A stretch of DNA of 64,000 nucleotides from Affinundibacterium baiyunense (GTDB taxonomy: Bacteria; Pseudomonadota; Gammaproteobacteria; Burkholderiales; Burkholderiaceae_D): NCBI RefSeq assembly GCF_018139645.1, contig NZ_JAGSPM010000001.1, positions 682,001 through 746,000 of the forward strand. Reading direction: 5' to 3'. Both the position numbers and the translations under genes were made by a program. Positions 34,388 to 43,114 of the stretch are shown here, piece by piece. The notes under the pieces are model-generated. The model worked only from the letters and a program-made list of their open reading frames with translations. It did not search any database and had not been told where the DNA came from. Position 1 is the first letter of the stretch; every line of letters begins with the position of its first letter.

Positions 34388-35389
34388 TCATCGCGACATT
34401 AAAAAATACAAAGCCAATAACATCAGCACAACTAGCGCAAACCATGCCAAGATCGTACGTTCACAAACTACTATTGCTTGCCCAATATGCTGTGCATTGA
34501 CATTGGCGCCGTTGGCATGCAAGACATACACGCTAGGTTTTGTGAGTCGTATATTTAGAATCAACGCGATAGCGCCCATAGGCCAACCGCCATTCGGCGA
34601 GGTAGTAGCACTGGATTCTCGCCAAAGTGCCGCTGATGGTAGTCGTGCAGATCCCACAAACATCAGCAATGCAGTTAGCCTCGCGCCGGGCCAAGACAAC
34701 ACATCGTCAGCACGCGCCGCCCACTTACCTGCCCAAGTCCATACACGACCACCGTGCTCGCCGCGATATCCCCACATTGCATCGGCAGTATTCGCAAATC
34801 GATACAATAAAATGCCGGGCAAACCAGCCAATACAAACCACAGCAAAGCAGAAATCACCGAGTCATTTAAGTTCTCTGTTAAGGTTTCAATTGCACTCTC
34901 GCGCACTTCAATTTCTGATAAATACTGAACATCGCGACTAACCAGACGCGCCAACTGCAACCGTCCTGCGTCTAAAGAGCTTGTTAGTGCCGACTCCACC
35001 GCAACAACTTCGTCTCTTAACATGCGCCAACTAAATAGCGGTTTTAACAAAATACCGAAACACAAAGCTTGCCAGTACCAAGCGAATCGACTCAATACTT
35101 GCTCGACTTCGTTTGCAAGAAAAACCAACACCGTCGCAGCGAGCAACCAAAAGAATGCACCAAAACAATAGGCTCGTAACTTCTGCGATGCGCTAAAAGA
35201 TTCGAATTTTCCGTTCACTGCAATTGGTGCGATCAGCTTGCCGAAGAAATGCAAATATTGTCCGATCCAAACCACGGGATGCCAGGATGATTTAGGCTCT
35301 CCCAAGTAGCGATCGATCAAGCATCCCACTAGCAAGGACAATGCGATCACTTGTACAAACTCAGGTTGTGAATTCAGATGAAGCAACAT
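34388..35389 (-). CDS. cbiB: Adenosylcobinamide-phosphate synthase
   Basis: A 333-residue membrane enzyme attaching aminopropanol phosphate to adenosylcobyric acid. Family features visible are the opening GCLIDRYLGEPKSSWHPVVWIG, ESAIETLTENLNDSVISALLW, the YRFANTADAMWGYRGEHGG region and several hydrophobic helices. Pseudomonads call this gene cobD. Ten bases separate it from the downstream decarboxylase gene. Confidence 0.95.
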   Translation of the reverse strand: MLLHLNSQPEFVQVIALSLLVGCLIDRYLGEPKSSWHPVVWIGQYLHFFGKLIAPIAVNGKFESFSASQKLRAYCFGAFFWLLAATVLVFLANEVEQVLSRFAWYWQALCFGILLKPLFSWRMLRDEVVAVESALTSSLDAGRLQLARLVSRDVQYLSEIEVRESAIETLTENLNDSVISALLWFVLAGLPGILLYRFANTADAMWGYRGEHGGRVWTWAGKWAARADDVLSWPGARLTALLMFVGSARLPSAALWRESSATTSPNGGWPMGAIALILNIRLTKPSVYVLHANGANVNAQHIGQAIVVCERTILAWFALVVLMLLALYFLMSR

Positions 35390-35431
35390 ATTTCAGATCT
35401 TGCTATCAATGTACATGCAAGCTTATCGAAC

Positions 35432-36001
35432 TCAATCTTCGATACCACGCTGCGCCGGAATTCCAGCGCGAAAGGCGTGTTTTATCAAAGTCATTTCGGT
35501 TACTGTATCTGCCAACTCGATTAATTCTGGTGGACAACGACGACCAGTCAACACCACATGCACATCAACTGGGCGAGATCGCAATGTCGCTAAAACATCT
35601 TCAAGCGGCAGCCAACCATAGATCAATGGATAAGTAATCTCATCCAAGGTCACCATAAAATAATCACCGCTCATGATCGCGACTTTGGCCTTTTCCCAAC
35701 CATCACGCGCTAGTTGCGCAGAATGCTCTAAATCCTGACTTTTCCAACTAAAGCCATCACCCAAGCCTTCTACCGGTAAGCCTAGTTGTTCAAACATCCG
35801 ATGTTCACCAAAACGGGCCGTTGGCACTTTCATAAACTGAAAAATTTTGACTGCCTTACCTCGCCCATGCGCACGTAAGGCAAGGCCGAATGCCGCTGTG
35901 CTTTTCCCTTTACCATCACCGGTATTAATGATGACCAGACCTCGGCGTTCCCCTTGTGGTTTTTCGTATGGTTTTTCTGCTGGCGGTGTTTCAATTTGCA
36001 T
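35432..36001 (-). CDS. cobO: Cob(I)yrinic acid a,c-diamide adenosyltransferase
   Basis: A 189-residue corrinoid adenosyltransferase of the CobA/CobO/BtuR type; it adds the 5'-deoxyadenosyl upper ligand from ATP. The P-loop [21 protein letters not shown] is near residue 26, with [26 protein letters not shown] and [17 protein letters not shown] as further family motifs. Between the ABC import genes and cbiB in the cobalamin operon. Confidence 0.96.
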   Translation of the reverse strand: MQIETPPAEKPYEKPQGERRGLVIINTGDGKGKSTAAFGLALRAHGRGKAVKIFQFMKVPTARFGEHRMFEQLGLPVEGLGDGFSWKSQDLEHSAQLARDGWEKAKVAIMSGDYFMVTLDEITYPLIYGWLPLEDVLATLRSRPVDVHVVLTGRRCPPELIELADTVTEMTLIKHAFRAGIPAQRGIED

Positions 36002-36079
36002 TTATTTTTCTCCATGAATTCATTCATCTACTATCCGCTTGCGATATCAGAAAGTTCGCAAATTGGATACATAGGTTTC

Positions 36080-36871
36080 TTAATTAGGTAGCGCAACCCA
36101 CTGCCCCGCCACCGGGTGTATCGCAATTCGATGTTCAAATACCTCACACAAGGCTTGATGACTTTCGATATCTTTGCAGCGTCCCTGATGCACTAAACGA
36201 CCATGCTGCATAATCATTAAATAATCGGCTTGCAGTGCAAATGAAATTTCATGCAAAACACTAATCACGGTCTTTCCTTGCGCGACTAATTGCCGGACCA
36301 AAGCCATCCAATCCGCTTGATGCGGCGGATCGAGATTTGCTAAAGGTTCGTCCATCAACAAAACCTCTGCTTGTACCGCCAAAGCACGGGCTAATAAAAC
36401 ACGTTGCCGCTCACCACCAGACAATTGCGCAAGACTACGTTCGCGCCATTGCCAAGCTTGCGTATCACGTAATGCTTGCTCCACTGCGGCATAGTCCTCA
36501 GCACTTGGTGCAGCGAGCCAAGCTTGATGTGGCAAGCGTCCTAGCATGACCACATCCCATACCCGCATATCTTCCGCAGCACTTTGACTTTGGCCGAGCC
36601 AAGATAAACATCGCGCTTTTTCTCTTCTAGAGATTTCGTCTACCGCTTGCCCAAGCAACTGAATAGTTCCATCACTTGCCATTAAGCCTGCCAAGGCTTT
36701 GAGCAATGTGGATTTTCCGGCGCCATTCGGGCCGACGATACTAGTCCACGATGCTCGCGGAATTTGTACGCTAAGATCACGCAATATCAGTGCGTCATCT
36801 AGCACAGCACTAAGGTGCTGGGTTTGAATCGCCAATCCACTGACGCTGGGTCGATCTAGACTCATGCTCAT
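36080..36871 (-). CDS. btuD: Cobalamin ABC importer ATPase
   Basis: A 263-residue ATP-binding subunit of a FecCD-type importer. Walker A GPNGAGKST (47-55), signature LSGGERQRV and Walker B VLLMDEPLANLDPPH are all present. It starts within the end of btuC (four-base overlap), and operon context (btuB, btuF, btuC) assigns vitamin B12 as the substrate; sequence alone would also allow iron-siderophore. Confidence 0.93.
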   Translation of the reverse strand: MSMSLDRPSVSGLAIQTQHLSAVLDDALILRDLSVQIPRASWTSIVGPNGAGKSTLLKALAGLMASDGTIQLLGQAVDEISRREKARCLSWLGQSQSAAEDMRVWDVVMLGRLPHQAWLAAPSAEDYAAVEQALRDTQAWQWRERSLAQLSGGERQRVLLARALAVQAEVLLMDEPLANLDPPHQADWMALVRQLVAQGKTVISVLHEISFALQADYLMIMQHGRLVHQGRCKDIESHQALCEVFEHRIAIHPVAGQWVALPN

Positions 36872-37947
36872 TGCCCTTCCAATCGTCGCTGTTTATGCAT
36901 CAGCCTTAACAAATACGCGCCACCCAAAATCGCAGTCACAACTCCAACTGGCAACTCTTGTGGTGCAATCATCCAACGACTAAGAATGTCGGCAGCACTC
37001 AGCAATACTCCGCCCGCTAAGCTCGACAAAACAATCAAGCCCGCATGCGTCGTTTTCATTACAGATCGCACCAAGTGCGGTGCCGCCAAACCAACAAAAA
37101 CAATCAAGCCTGTCTGTGCAACCGCAGTCCCTGCACTCAAAGCAATAATTAAAACCAACGCCATCCGCATTTGCGATAGGGGCAAACCCAGACTACGCGC
37201 AGTTGATTCTCCCAATGACAAGCCATCCAAAACCTGACTAAGAGCGACACTAACTAACAAACATATGCCGCCCACCATCAACATCACGCCGCAGCTTGAC
37301 CAGCCGACATAGCCAGTGCTACCCAGCATAAACGCCTGCATCGCTTGCACGATGTCGGGGCGCAGCATCGTGACTAGCGAACCGATCGCTGCTAATACCA
37401 CTCCAACAATCACGCCTGCCAATAACAAACGCAAAGTATGTTGAACGCCGCGCGCGAGTAACAAGGTCAAGAACACGGCTAGCACCGCACCACAAAAAGC
37501 AGCACCAGTTAGCCCCATTCGCACCACCCACGCGGTCGCAAATGGAGAGCCGCCAAAGGCTACCAAGGCAGTCGCCACACCAAGTGATGCACCAGATGCG
37601 CTACCGAGCAAATAAGGATCGGCCAAAGGGTTGCGAAACAAACCTTGCGCTACTGCTCCTGATAAACCAAGCAATGCGCCCGCCGCCCAAGCACCCAAGG
37701 TGCGTGGCAAACGGATATCCCAAACAATTTGCATCGCTAGCGATTGCTGCCACATGCTCAAAAGACTTTCCCAGCCGTTGCTACCTACACCGAGACCAAG
37801 CACGATGAGCGCCACGCTAAGAACAATCAAACTGATCAACAACAAGCCAAATTTGCCACGCTGGCGCGGCACAACTACCGAAGGACTTTCGAGTTTGGCT
37901 TGAATATCAAATCCCGTCACCATCGCACTGCCACTAATCGGTGTCAT
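36868..37947 (-). CDS. btuC: Cobalamin ABC importer permease, FecCD family
   Basis: A 359-residue inner-membrane permease with about ten helices. Family motifs include DIRLPRTLGAWAAGALLGLSGAVAQGLFRNPLADP in consecutive parts, the coupling-helix GESTARSLGLPLSQMR, and FVGLAAPHLVR near 300. A soluble N-terminal stretch of about 30 residues precedes TM1 and is longer than usual. Start and stop overlap btuF and btuD by four bases each, showing tight translational coupling. Confidence 0.94.
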   Translation of the reverse strand: MTPISGSAMVTGFDIQAKLESPSVVVPRQRGKFGLLLISLIVLSVALIVLGLGVGSNGWESLLSMWQQSLAMQIVWDIRLPRTLGAWAAGALLGLSGAVAQGLFRNPLADPYLLGSASGASLGVATALVAFGGSPFATAWVVRMGLTGAAFCGAVLAVFLTLLLARGVQHTLRLLLAGVIVGVVLAAIGSLVTMLRPDIVQAMQAFMLGSTGYVGWSSCGVMLMVGGICLLVSVALSQVLDGLSLGESTARSLGLPLSQMRMALVLIIALSAGTAVAQTGLIVFVGLAAPHLVRSVMKTTHAGLIVLSSLAGGVLLSAADILSRWMIAPQELPVGVVTAILGGAYLLRLMHKQRRLEGQ

Positions 37948-38900
37948 ATTGTCTTACCCGAATCTCGGCTTGATACATTGCTTGATTCTTTGCCGGCTTC
38001 CTTCGTCGAGACTTTGCTCCTCAAACACTTTGCCATAATCGCCGCCGCCTCCGCCATGCGGGGGCCTGGACGCACTAGCACATCAGATTCCGCCGCGGAA
38101 TAGACACAGACCCGATTCTCGCGTAGCGCTTGAATACTCGACCATCCAGGACGTGTAGGCAAAGAGGCATAGCCTCGCTCACTCACCATGATCAAATCGG
38201 GATTTGCACGCACGATGTATTCGGGATTCAATTTAGGAAATGGACCTTGATTTGCCGGCACAATATTTCCAACACCGAGCCGCGTTAACGTCTCCCCAAT
38301 AAAACTACTCGCCCCAGCCGCATGCGGCGCCGTGCTTACCTCAAAATAAACTCGCCAATTTTTGACCGAACTCGGCAAAGTCTTTGCTGCCGCTGTGATG
38401 CCATCGTCCATCTCACGCCAAATTTTTTCAACATTTGGCACTTCCAATAATTGTCCTAGCTTTAGCAAAATACGATGTACATCCGCTTGACTATCTGGAT
38501 TCATCGCTAGCACTTTGATCCCAAGCACCTGCAAACGCTCGGCAGCACGTGTTGAAGTTGACATCAACACAACATCGGGCTTTAACGCCGCAATCGCTTC
38601 AATACCTGGATCAAGACTGCCACCGACCTGCGGCAAGCTACGAACGCTGATTGGAAAATTCGAATATCGATCAACACCAACTAAACGCGCACAATGACCT
38701 AGGGCACAAACGGATTCAGTTAATGAGGGCAACACACTAACAATGCGTTGCGGTGCGTGTTTGAAATGCACAGTTACTTGTCTATCGTCGGTGATCTCGA
38801 TCGCCTTAGCGACTTTCATCATGGAGAGAATCAAGAGCAATAAAAATAACAGCGAAAATCTACGCTCAAAAAGTCGCCTCGAAAACAAATTCATCCTCAT
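37944..38900 (-). CDS. btuF: Periplasmic cobalamin-binding protein
   Basis: A 318-residue type III substrate-binding protein that delivers vitamin B12 to BtuCD. The signal peptide is about 33 residues, ending VAKA. Family motifs: RIVSVLPSLTESVCALG, LVGVDRYSNFP, KPDVVLMS and RPGPRMAEAAAIMAKCL. The last 20 residues are Ser/Lys-rich and look disordered. The start overlaps the cobU stop (ATGA). Confidence 0.93.
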   Translation of the reverse strand: MRMNLFSRRLFERRFSLLFLLLLILSMMKVAKAIEITDDRQVTVHFKHAPQRIVSVLPSLTESVCALGHCARLVGVDRYSNFPISVRSLPQVGGSLDPGIEAIAALKPDVVLMSTSTRAAERLQVLGIKVLAMNPDSQADVHRILLKLGQLLEVPNVEKIWREMDDGITAAAKTLPSSVKNWRVYFEVSTAPHAAGASSFIGETLTRLGVGNIVPANQGPFPKLNPEYIVRANPDLIMVSERGYASLPTRPGWSSIQALRENRVCVYSAAESDVLVRPGPRMAEAAAIMAKCLRSKVSTKEAGKESSNVSSRDSGKTI

Positions 38901-39487
38901 TTATCGCCCTCTCTATTTTTCAAACACAGCGGTATGCCAGCTGCCATTAAACTGACACGATCAACGGTTGCTGCCAAAGCCTGATTCAATTTGCCTAGTT
39001 GATCGACGTAAGAGCGCACTTCGCGCCCCATTGGAATTACGCCCAATCCGATTTCATTACTGACAATAACCACCGGCCCGCGCGCCATTTGCACTGCATC
39101 AAGCAAATCCGCAATCACCTCTTTCATCACATTCAAATCGATAGTAACTTGATCTATCGGCATCAAACAATTCGTCAACCACAATGTCAGGCAATCAAGC
39201 ACAATCAAGCAATCAGCTTGACTATGCTCACGAATCGCATCGGCAACAGCGATTGGCTCTTCTATCGTACGCATGTTCGGTAAGCGCGCAGCGCGATCTG
39301 CCTGATGTCGCACAATCCGCGCTCGCATCTCATCGTCCCAAGCTTGGGCAGTTGCGATAAAAGTCGCATGATGATCCACGTTCGCTTGCAACCAACTCCA
39401 TGCCAACATTTCGGCACGTGCTGATTTACCACTCTTCTGCCCGCCCAAGATCAACTCGGAGCGGGCAATCGACAGGTCTGCACTCAC
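38897..39487 (-). CDS. cobU: Adenosylcobinamide kinase / guanylyltransferase
   Basis: A 196-residue bifunctional enzyme: phosphorylates adenosylcobinamide and forms adenosylcobinamide-GDP. P-loop GGQKSGKSARAE is at residues 15-26; VLDCLTLWLTNCL and VIVSNEIGLGVIP (the guanylylation-site neighbourhood) are clear. It starts with GTG directly after the btuB TAA stop, with no gap. Confidence 0.95.
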   Translation of the reverse strand: MSADLSIARSELILGGQKSGKSARAEMLAWSWLQANVDHHATFIATAQAWDDEMRARIVRHQADRAARLPNMRTIEEPIAVADAIREHSQADCLIVLDCLTLWLTNCLMPIDQVTIDLNVMKEVIADLLDAVQMARGPVVIVSNEIGLGVIPMGREVRSYVDQLGKLNQALAATVDRVSLMAAGIPLCLKNREGDK

Positions 39488-41377
39488 TTAGTATTTCCAA
39501 GACAAAGAAGCAAACGCATTACGTCCTAGCGTGGAATAATTATTCGCCAACACGTAGCGGCTATTATTCAAATTATTAACTCGCAACAACAAGGCCCACT
39601 GCGAATTGATCTGCCAATTCAAACCAACATTCAGCAAGCTATATGCTGCCAATTTGTCGCGACCAGTAAAGCTCAAATTATTGTCCTCACGATCACTCGA
39701 GAATTTCAATTCGGTGAACAAAGACAGATCGGATAGTTGATGCTGCAAACGGAAATTTGCTACATGACGTGCGATCCTTAACAGACGTAGATTATTTGGT
39801 TGCGTACGCGGATCGGCATAATCATAGGAAGCGCTGATTTGACTAGCGCCGAACTGCCAACCGCCATGCAAGCTAATTCCACGCAATTCCGCCAATGCAC
39901 TTTGTAAATTCGTAGAAGGAGTGATAAACCCGCGAATATCGTTTTGATACACGGTCGCTTCAAAATTCAATTGTCCTTCACGATATTTCAAACCGAGCTC
40001 ATTCGACCGATTTTGTTGTGGTGTCAAAGTTGGATTGCCAAAGCCGGGGTAATACAGTTGATTAAAACTAGGAGCTTGAAAACTCGTGCCAGCACTCAAC
40101 ACCGCACGCCATGCAGAATTCAATTGATATCCGCCTGATAAAGACCAATTGGTGAACGAGCCAAATTGTGAGTTGTGGTCACTACGTAATACCGCCAAGG
40201 CACTCCAATCTTCCGCGCGCAAGGCGTACGACAGCATCACGCCGCGTAAATCTCTCGCTTTGACAGCATAATTCATACTACTATCGACTTCCTCGCGACG
40301 CTCTTCAAGCGCAAATGAAAGTACATCCTGTCCAAGCGAAAAATCATTCTGCCAACTAGCGTGACGACGATCTGTATTGAATTTACCGCTACCACCAAAT
40401 GCGCCATCCGTACTACGGAAATACTTCGTCACTGATTGATCTTCGGCAGTGCCAAGTAATAGCGTTGATTTCCAGTTGGGCAGCCATTGCGCTTGCCACT
40501 GAGCCGATAAATTATTTAAGGTGGAATACGCACGCGCGTCTGTATTTGCCTTAGTCAGTTTCAAAGGATTTGGCGATGCTGCTCCATCAAATTGATAGTC
40601 GGTATCGCTGTGCAATAAACCAACACTAACTTGATGTTGCGGTGACACTTGATAACGCAATTTTGCATCCACACTACTGGCTTGAAATCCATCGCGATCC
40701 GGATTAAACGCCGAGGATAAAGGATTTACCAAAACCGAAATGCCGTCCGCGCGCTCACGAGACCAACCAAGACTATACCCCAAGTCGCTCGTACTACCGC
40801 GTAGCGCAACACTCGCTTGCCTCTGTCCATCGCCACCAATACCAACATTTGCGGTGTACACCGGTTTGCGCTCAGGTTCACGCGTAATGATTTGTATCAC
40901 GCCACCTACCGCGTCAGCACCGTACAAAGCTGACGCCGCACCACGCAATACTTCGATACGTTCAATTCTATCCAGCGGAATATTTTCTAAGGCTGGTGTT
41001 CCTGATGTCGCTGAGCCGATACGTACACCATCCAATAAAATCACTGTCTGCGAGGACGTCGCACCGCGTAAGAACACACCACTCGATGAGCGATAACTAC
41101 CATTGCGAGAAATCTGTATGCCCGGCAAATTCGCCAATACGTCGAGTAAAGAACTTTGACCTGCAAGATCAAGCTCGGATCGATCAAGCACTGTCACATC
41201 GGCTAACACATCCGTTAATTTAGTCGGAATACGATTCGCTGTGATTACCACATCCTGCAAAGCAGGCGTCGTAGCTGTTTGAGCGTTTGCAGAATTTACT
41301 ACAAACCCTACGGTCGAAGCGGCGCAGGCAACACAGATCCCCGCACGTGAAGTCAACAACAAAGCAAAATTTTTCAT
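39488..41377 (-). CDS. btuB: TonB-dependent outer-membrane vitamin B12 receptor
   Basis: A 629-residue outer-membrane gated porin importing cobalamin or other corrinoids. The signal peptide ends near NAQ (32), with a TonB box-like DVVITANR directly after, a plug domain (about 40-155; LLDVLANLPGIQISRNG, GGVIQIITRE) and a 22-strand barrel ending with aromatic Tyr at the last residue. Length matches BtuB (about 610). It heads the cobalamin operon and lies downstream of a cobalamin riboswitch, which explains its regulation. Confidence 0.93.
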   Translation of the reverse strand: MKNFALLLTSRAGICVACAASTVGFVVNSANAQTATTPALQDVVITANRIPTKLTDVLADVTVLDRSELDLAGQSSLLDVLANLPGIQISRNGSYRSSSGVFLRGATSSQTVILLDGVRIGSATSGTPALENIPLDRIERIEVLRGAASALYGADAVGGVIQIITREPERKPVYTANVGIGGDGQRQASVALRGSTSDLGYSLGWSRERADGISVLVNPLSSAFNPDRDGFQASSVDAKLRYQVSPQHQVSVGLLHSDTDYQFDGAASPNPLKLTKANTDARAYSTLNNLSAQWQAQWLPNWKSTLLLGTAEDQSVTKYFRSTDGAFGGSGKFNTDRRHASWQNDFSLGQDVLSFALEERREEVDSSMNYAVKARDLRGVMLSYALRAEDWSALAVLRSDHNSQFGSFTNWSLSGGYQLNSAWRAVLSAGTSFQAPSFNQLYYPGFGNPTLTPQQNRSNELGLKYREGQLNFEATVYQNDIRGFITPSTNLQSALAELRGISLHGGWQFGASQISASYDYADPRTQPNNLRLLRIARHVANFRLQHQLSDLSLFTELKFSSDREDNNLSFTGRDKLAAYSLLNVGLNWQINSQWALLLRVNNLNNSRYVLANNYSTLGRNAFASLSWKY

Positions 41378-41554
41378 GGAACATCATTAGTGAAAAATCT
41401 TCGACTTTTGAACAATCAGACATCGTCACAGTCGCAAATCGCTTAGGCTCACGACATAGACAAATTGCGCTAAGCAAATTGATAGGCGAATACCTGCCAA
41501 AGCTTTTAGCGATACTTTCAGATCAGATTGTGAAATAGAAGATTTCGATCAGCT

Positions 41555-41578
41555 CTTTCTGTCATCCCCGACAGAAAG
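41555..41578 (-). promoter_or_regulatory. Hairpin in the riboswitch expression platform
   Basis: A nine-base perfect stem (CTTTCTGTC / GACAGAAAG) with a six-base loop lies between the riboswitch aptamer and btuB. There is no T-run after it on the minus strand, so it looks more like part of a switch or a stabiliser than a terminator. Confidence 0.5.
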
Positions 41579-41610
41579 CAAGCAAAACACGCGATATCTA
41601 GCAAAGCTAA

Positions 41611-41832
41611 CGACATCGCAACCTTGTTGGCCGGTATCCGGGCTGGCGGAGACTACCTCTGTCGCCTTCCCAGATGCTTGTTCAAGGCGTCCAGTGGCTT
41701 GTGTGACAGAAGCGGAGTCGATTAGGACTCGTCCGCTTGACCGTTGCGGGGGCAGCGCAGGTGAGCATTTTGCAAGTACAAAACACCTCCTGCTTCCCGT
41801 TGAACTGCGAAATGTGAACCATGTCGCGAGCA
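41611..41832 (-). promoter_or_regulatory. Cobalamin riboswitch upstream of btuB
   Basis: On the minus strand, 5' to 3', the region shows GGTGCTCGCGACATGG, CAACGGGAAGCAGG, CCCGCAACGGTCAAGCGG, AAGCCACTGG, GGGAAGGCGACAG, and the B12 box AGCCCGGATACCGGCC at 41629-41644. The outer P1 helix can form between CGACAT and ATGTCG at the ends. It precedes the btuB operon by about 235 bases and should turn expression off when adenosylcobalamin is bound. The adjacent short open frame on this strand is the riboswitch itself and not a gene. Confidence 0.93.
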
Positions 41833-42085
41833 CCAACATGAATATTTTAACAGCTTACATTTATTTTTTATACGACTAATTTTCGATGAATGAACATTCA
41901 ACTAAAAAAATGAGGAAGAGTTTTCCTTTTCTTGACTTAAATTAACTCAAGAAAAAATTACTTTACACGGTAGGATCAAAATTCGAAATATCAAAAAAAC
42001 CTTGCGTTAATTGCGTTATTGCTGGCAGCTAAATTTAATTCAAATTTTTCTTAGCTTAATTATTTAAATACGACAGGCAAACAAA

Positions 42086-42122
42086 AAAAAGCACTAATCG
42101 CCAAAAACGATTAGTGCTTTTT
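42086..42122 (-). terminator. Terminator after 6S RNA
   Basis: Perfect 15-base stem (AAAAAGCACTAATCG / CGATTAGTGCTTTTT) with a seven-base loop, followed on the minus strand by a run of T residues. It can also act on the other strand. It lies just beyond the 6S RNA 3' end. Confidence 0.92.
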
Positions 42123-42129
42123 AAAAGAA

Positions 42130-42308
42130 TTAGTTCCCACCTGTGCCGCTATGCCGGCATCCTGAACCCGGCGGTTCAAGTCGGCCATGGTCAGTTCAAA
42201 TCGGGTTCATCGGACATAAGCGACGCTCACGCCATTGAACAATTTCCACAGCCTATGCACATAAATGGTTCAAGGAATATATGGCACTGGCGAACACGGT
42301 AGGAGCTT
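42130..42308 (-). ncRNA. ssrS: 6S RNA
   Basis: A region of about 180 bases with no good open frame, directly downstream of zapA, the conserved position of 6S RNA. The 5' end (CTCCTACCGTGTTCGCCAGTG) and 3' end (GGCACAGGTGGGAAC) can pair, for example CCTACC with GGTGGG, to form the closing stem typical of 6S RNA, and the strand ends in a strong terminator. 6S RNA binds housekeeping RNA polymerase holoenzyme in stationary phase. Ends are estimated to within about ten bases. Confidence 0.85.
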
Positions 42309-42396
42309 GTAGTTTACTCCTTCCTCAAAAAAATCACATCAATTTTCTGCAAATTTTTTTGGGTGTTTTGATTGTATTAAACAATAAGGAGGAAAT

Positions 42397-42723
42397 TTAA
42401 AATAGATTTTCTTGCGGTGTTAAAACTTGATCAATCGTGTCGTTCATACTTTGTATTTTTTGTTTTACTTCACCAATACTCATTCCTGATAATGGACCAT
42501 CATGCGCTTTGGTCGACAACAAATCTGCTGCCATACTTAATGCTGCCATTACGGCAATACGGTCAGTACCTTTTACTTTAGACGCATCACGAATCGTACA
42601 CATTTTTTCATTCAGATAAGAAGCTGCCTCGCGCAATGCGCGGTCTTCACCTTCTTTGCAGGCTAATTTATAAGATAAGCCCATGATATTGACATCAATC
42701 TGAATCGATTTTGGCTCACTCAT
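42397..42723 (-). CDS. zapA: Cell division protein ZapA
   Basis: A 108-residue FtsZ-ring associated protein. It shows the ZapA opening IDVNIMGLSYKLACKEGEDRALREAASYLNEKM in consecutive parts, and a C-terminal coiled coil (65-105). The start overlaps the preceding small coiled-coil gene by four bases (ATGA). The downstream 6S RNA placement is the conserved zapA-ssrS arrangement. Confidence 0.95.
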   Translation of the reverse strand: MSEPKSIQIDVNIMGLSYKLACKEGEDRALREAASYLNEKMCTIRDASKVKGTDRIAVMAALSMAADLLSTKAHDGPLSGMSIGEVKQKIQSMNDTIDQVLTPQENLF

Positions 42724-42953
42724 ACTGCATCCTTCTCTTCTTCGTTAGGTAGTTGCGCCAAAATGGCTTCGACTCTGTTGTGCGCTTCGGATACGCGTTC
42801 GCGTAAATCTTTATTTTCCGAAGCCAAATCAACCGCGGTACGACGCAAAGCCGCATTTTCCAAACGTAATGTTTGTGTCATTTCAGCGAGGCGATTGAGC
42901 TTTTCTGCAAGTAATTCAAATTCGGAAATCATCTTGGCTATCTTCGTTGGCAA
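42720..42953 (-). CDS. Small coiled-coil protein, ZapB-like (TIGR02449)
   Basis: A 77-residue protein that is almost entirely coiled coil: ISEFELLAEKLNRLAEMTQTLRLENAALRR in consecutive parts, with heptad leucines. It matches the small proteins placed directly upstream of zapA in beta- and gamma-proteobacteria (TIGR02449/ZapB-like). Position and translational coupling suggest a role in the Z-ring with ZapA. Confidence 0.82.
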   Translation of the reverse strand: MPTKIAKMISEFELLAEKLNRLAEMTQTLRLENAALRRTAVDLASENKDLRERVSEAHNRVEAILAQLPNEEEKDAV

Positions 42954-43114
42954 TCTAAGTTAACTATCATTGAACCTGCATCCACTTGTATCGCTCGACA
43001 GGCACCATACAAGGTGTAAGTTAATGCATGAATATGATACGGGAACTCGTTAATTATAAAGGGAATTCTTATTCAATTATAGGCTGATATATGTTGATAT
43101 TGGCTGAGACTGGA

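Noticed and set aside
41549-41839. 96-codon minus-strand frame before btuB
   Set aside because: Coincides with the cobalamin riboswitch; the RNA motif explains the conservation.
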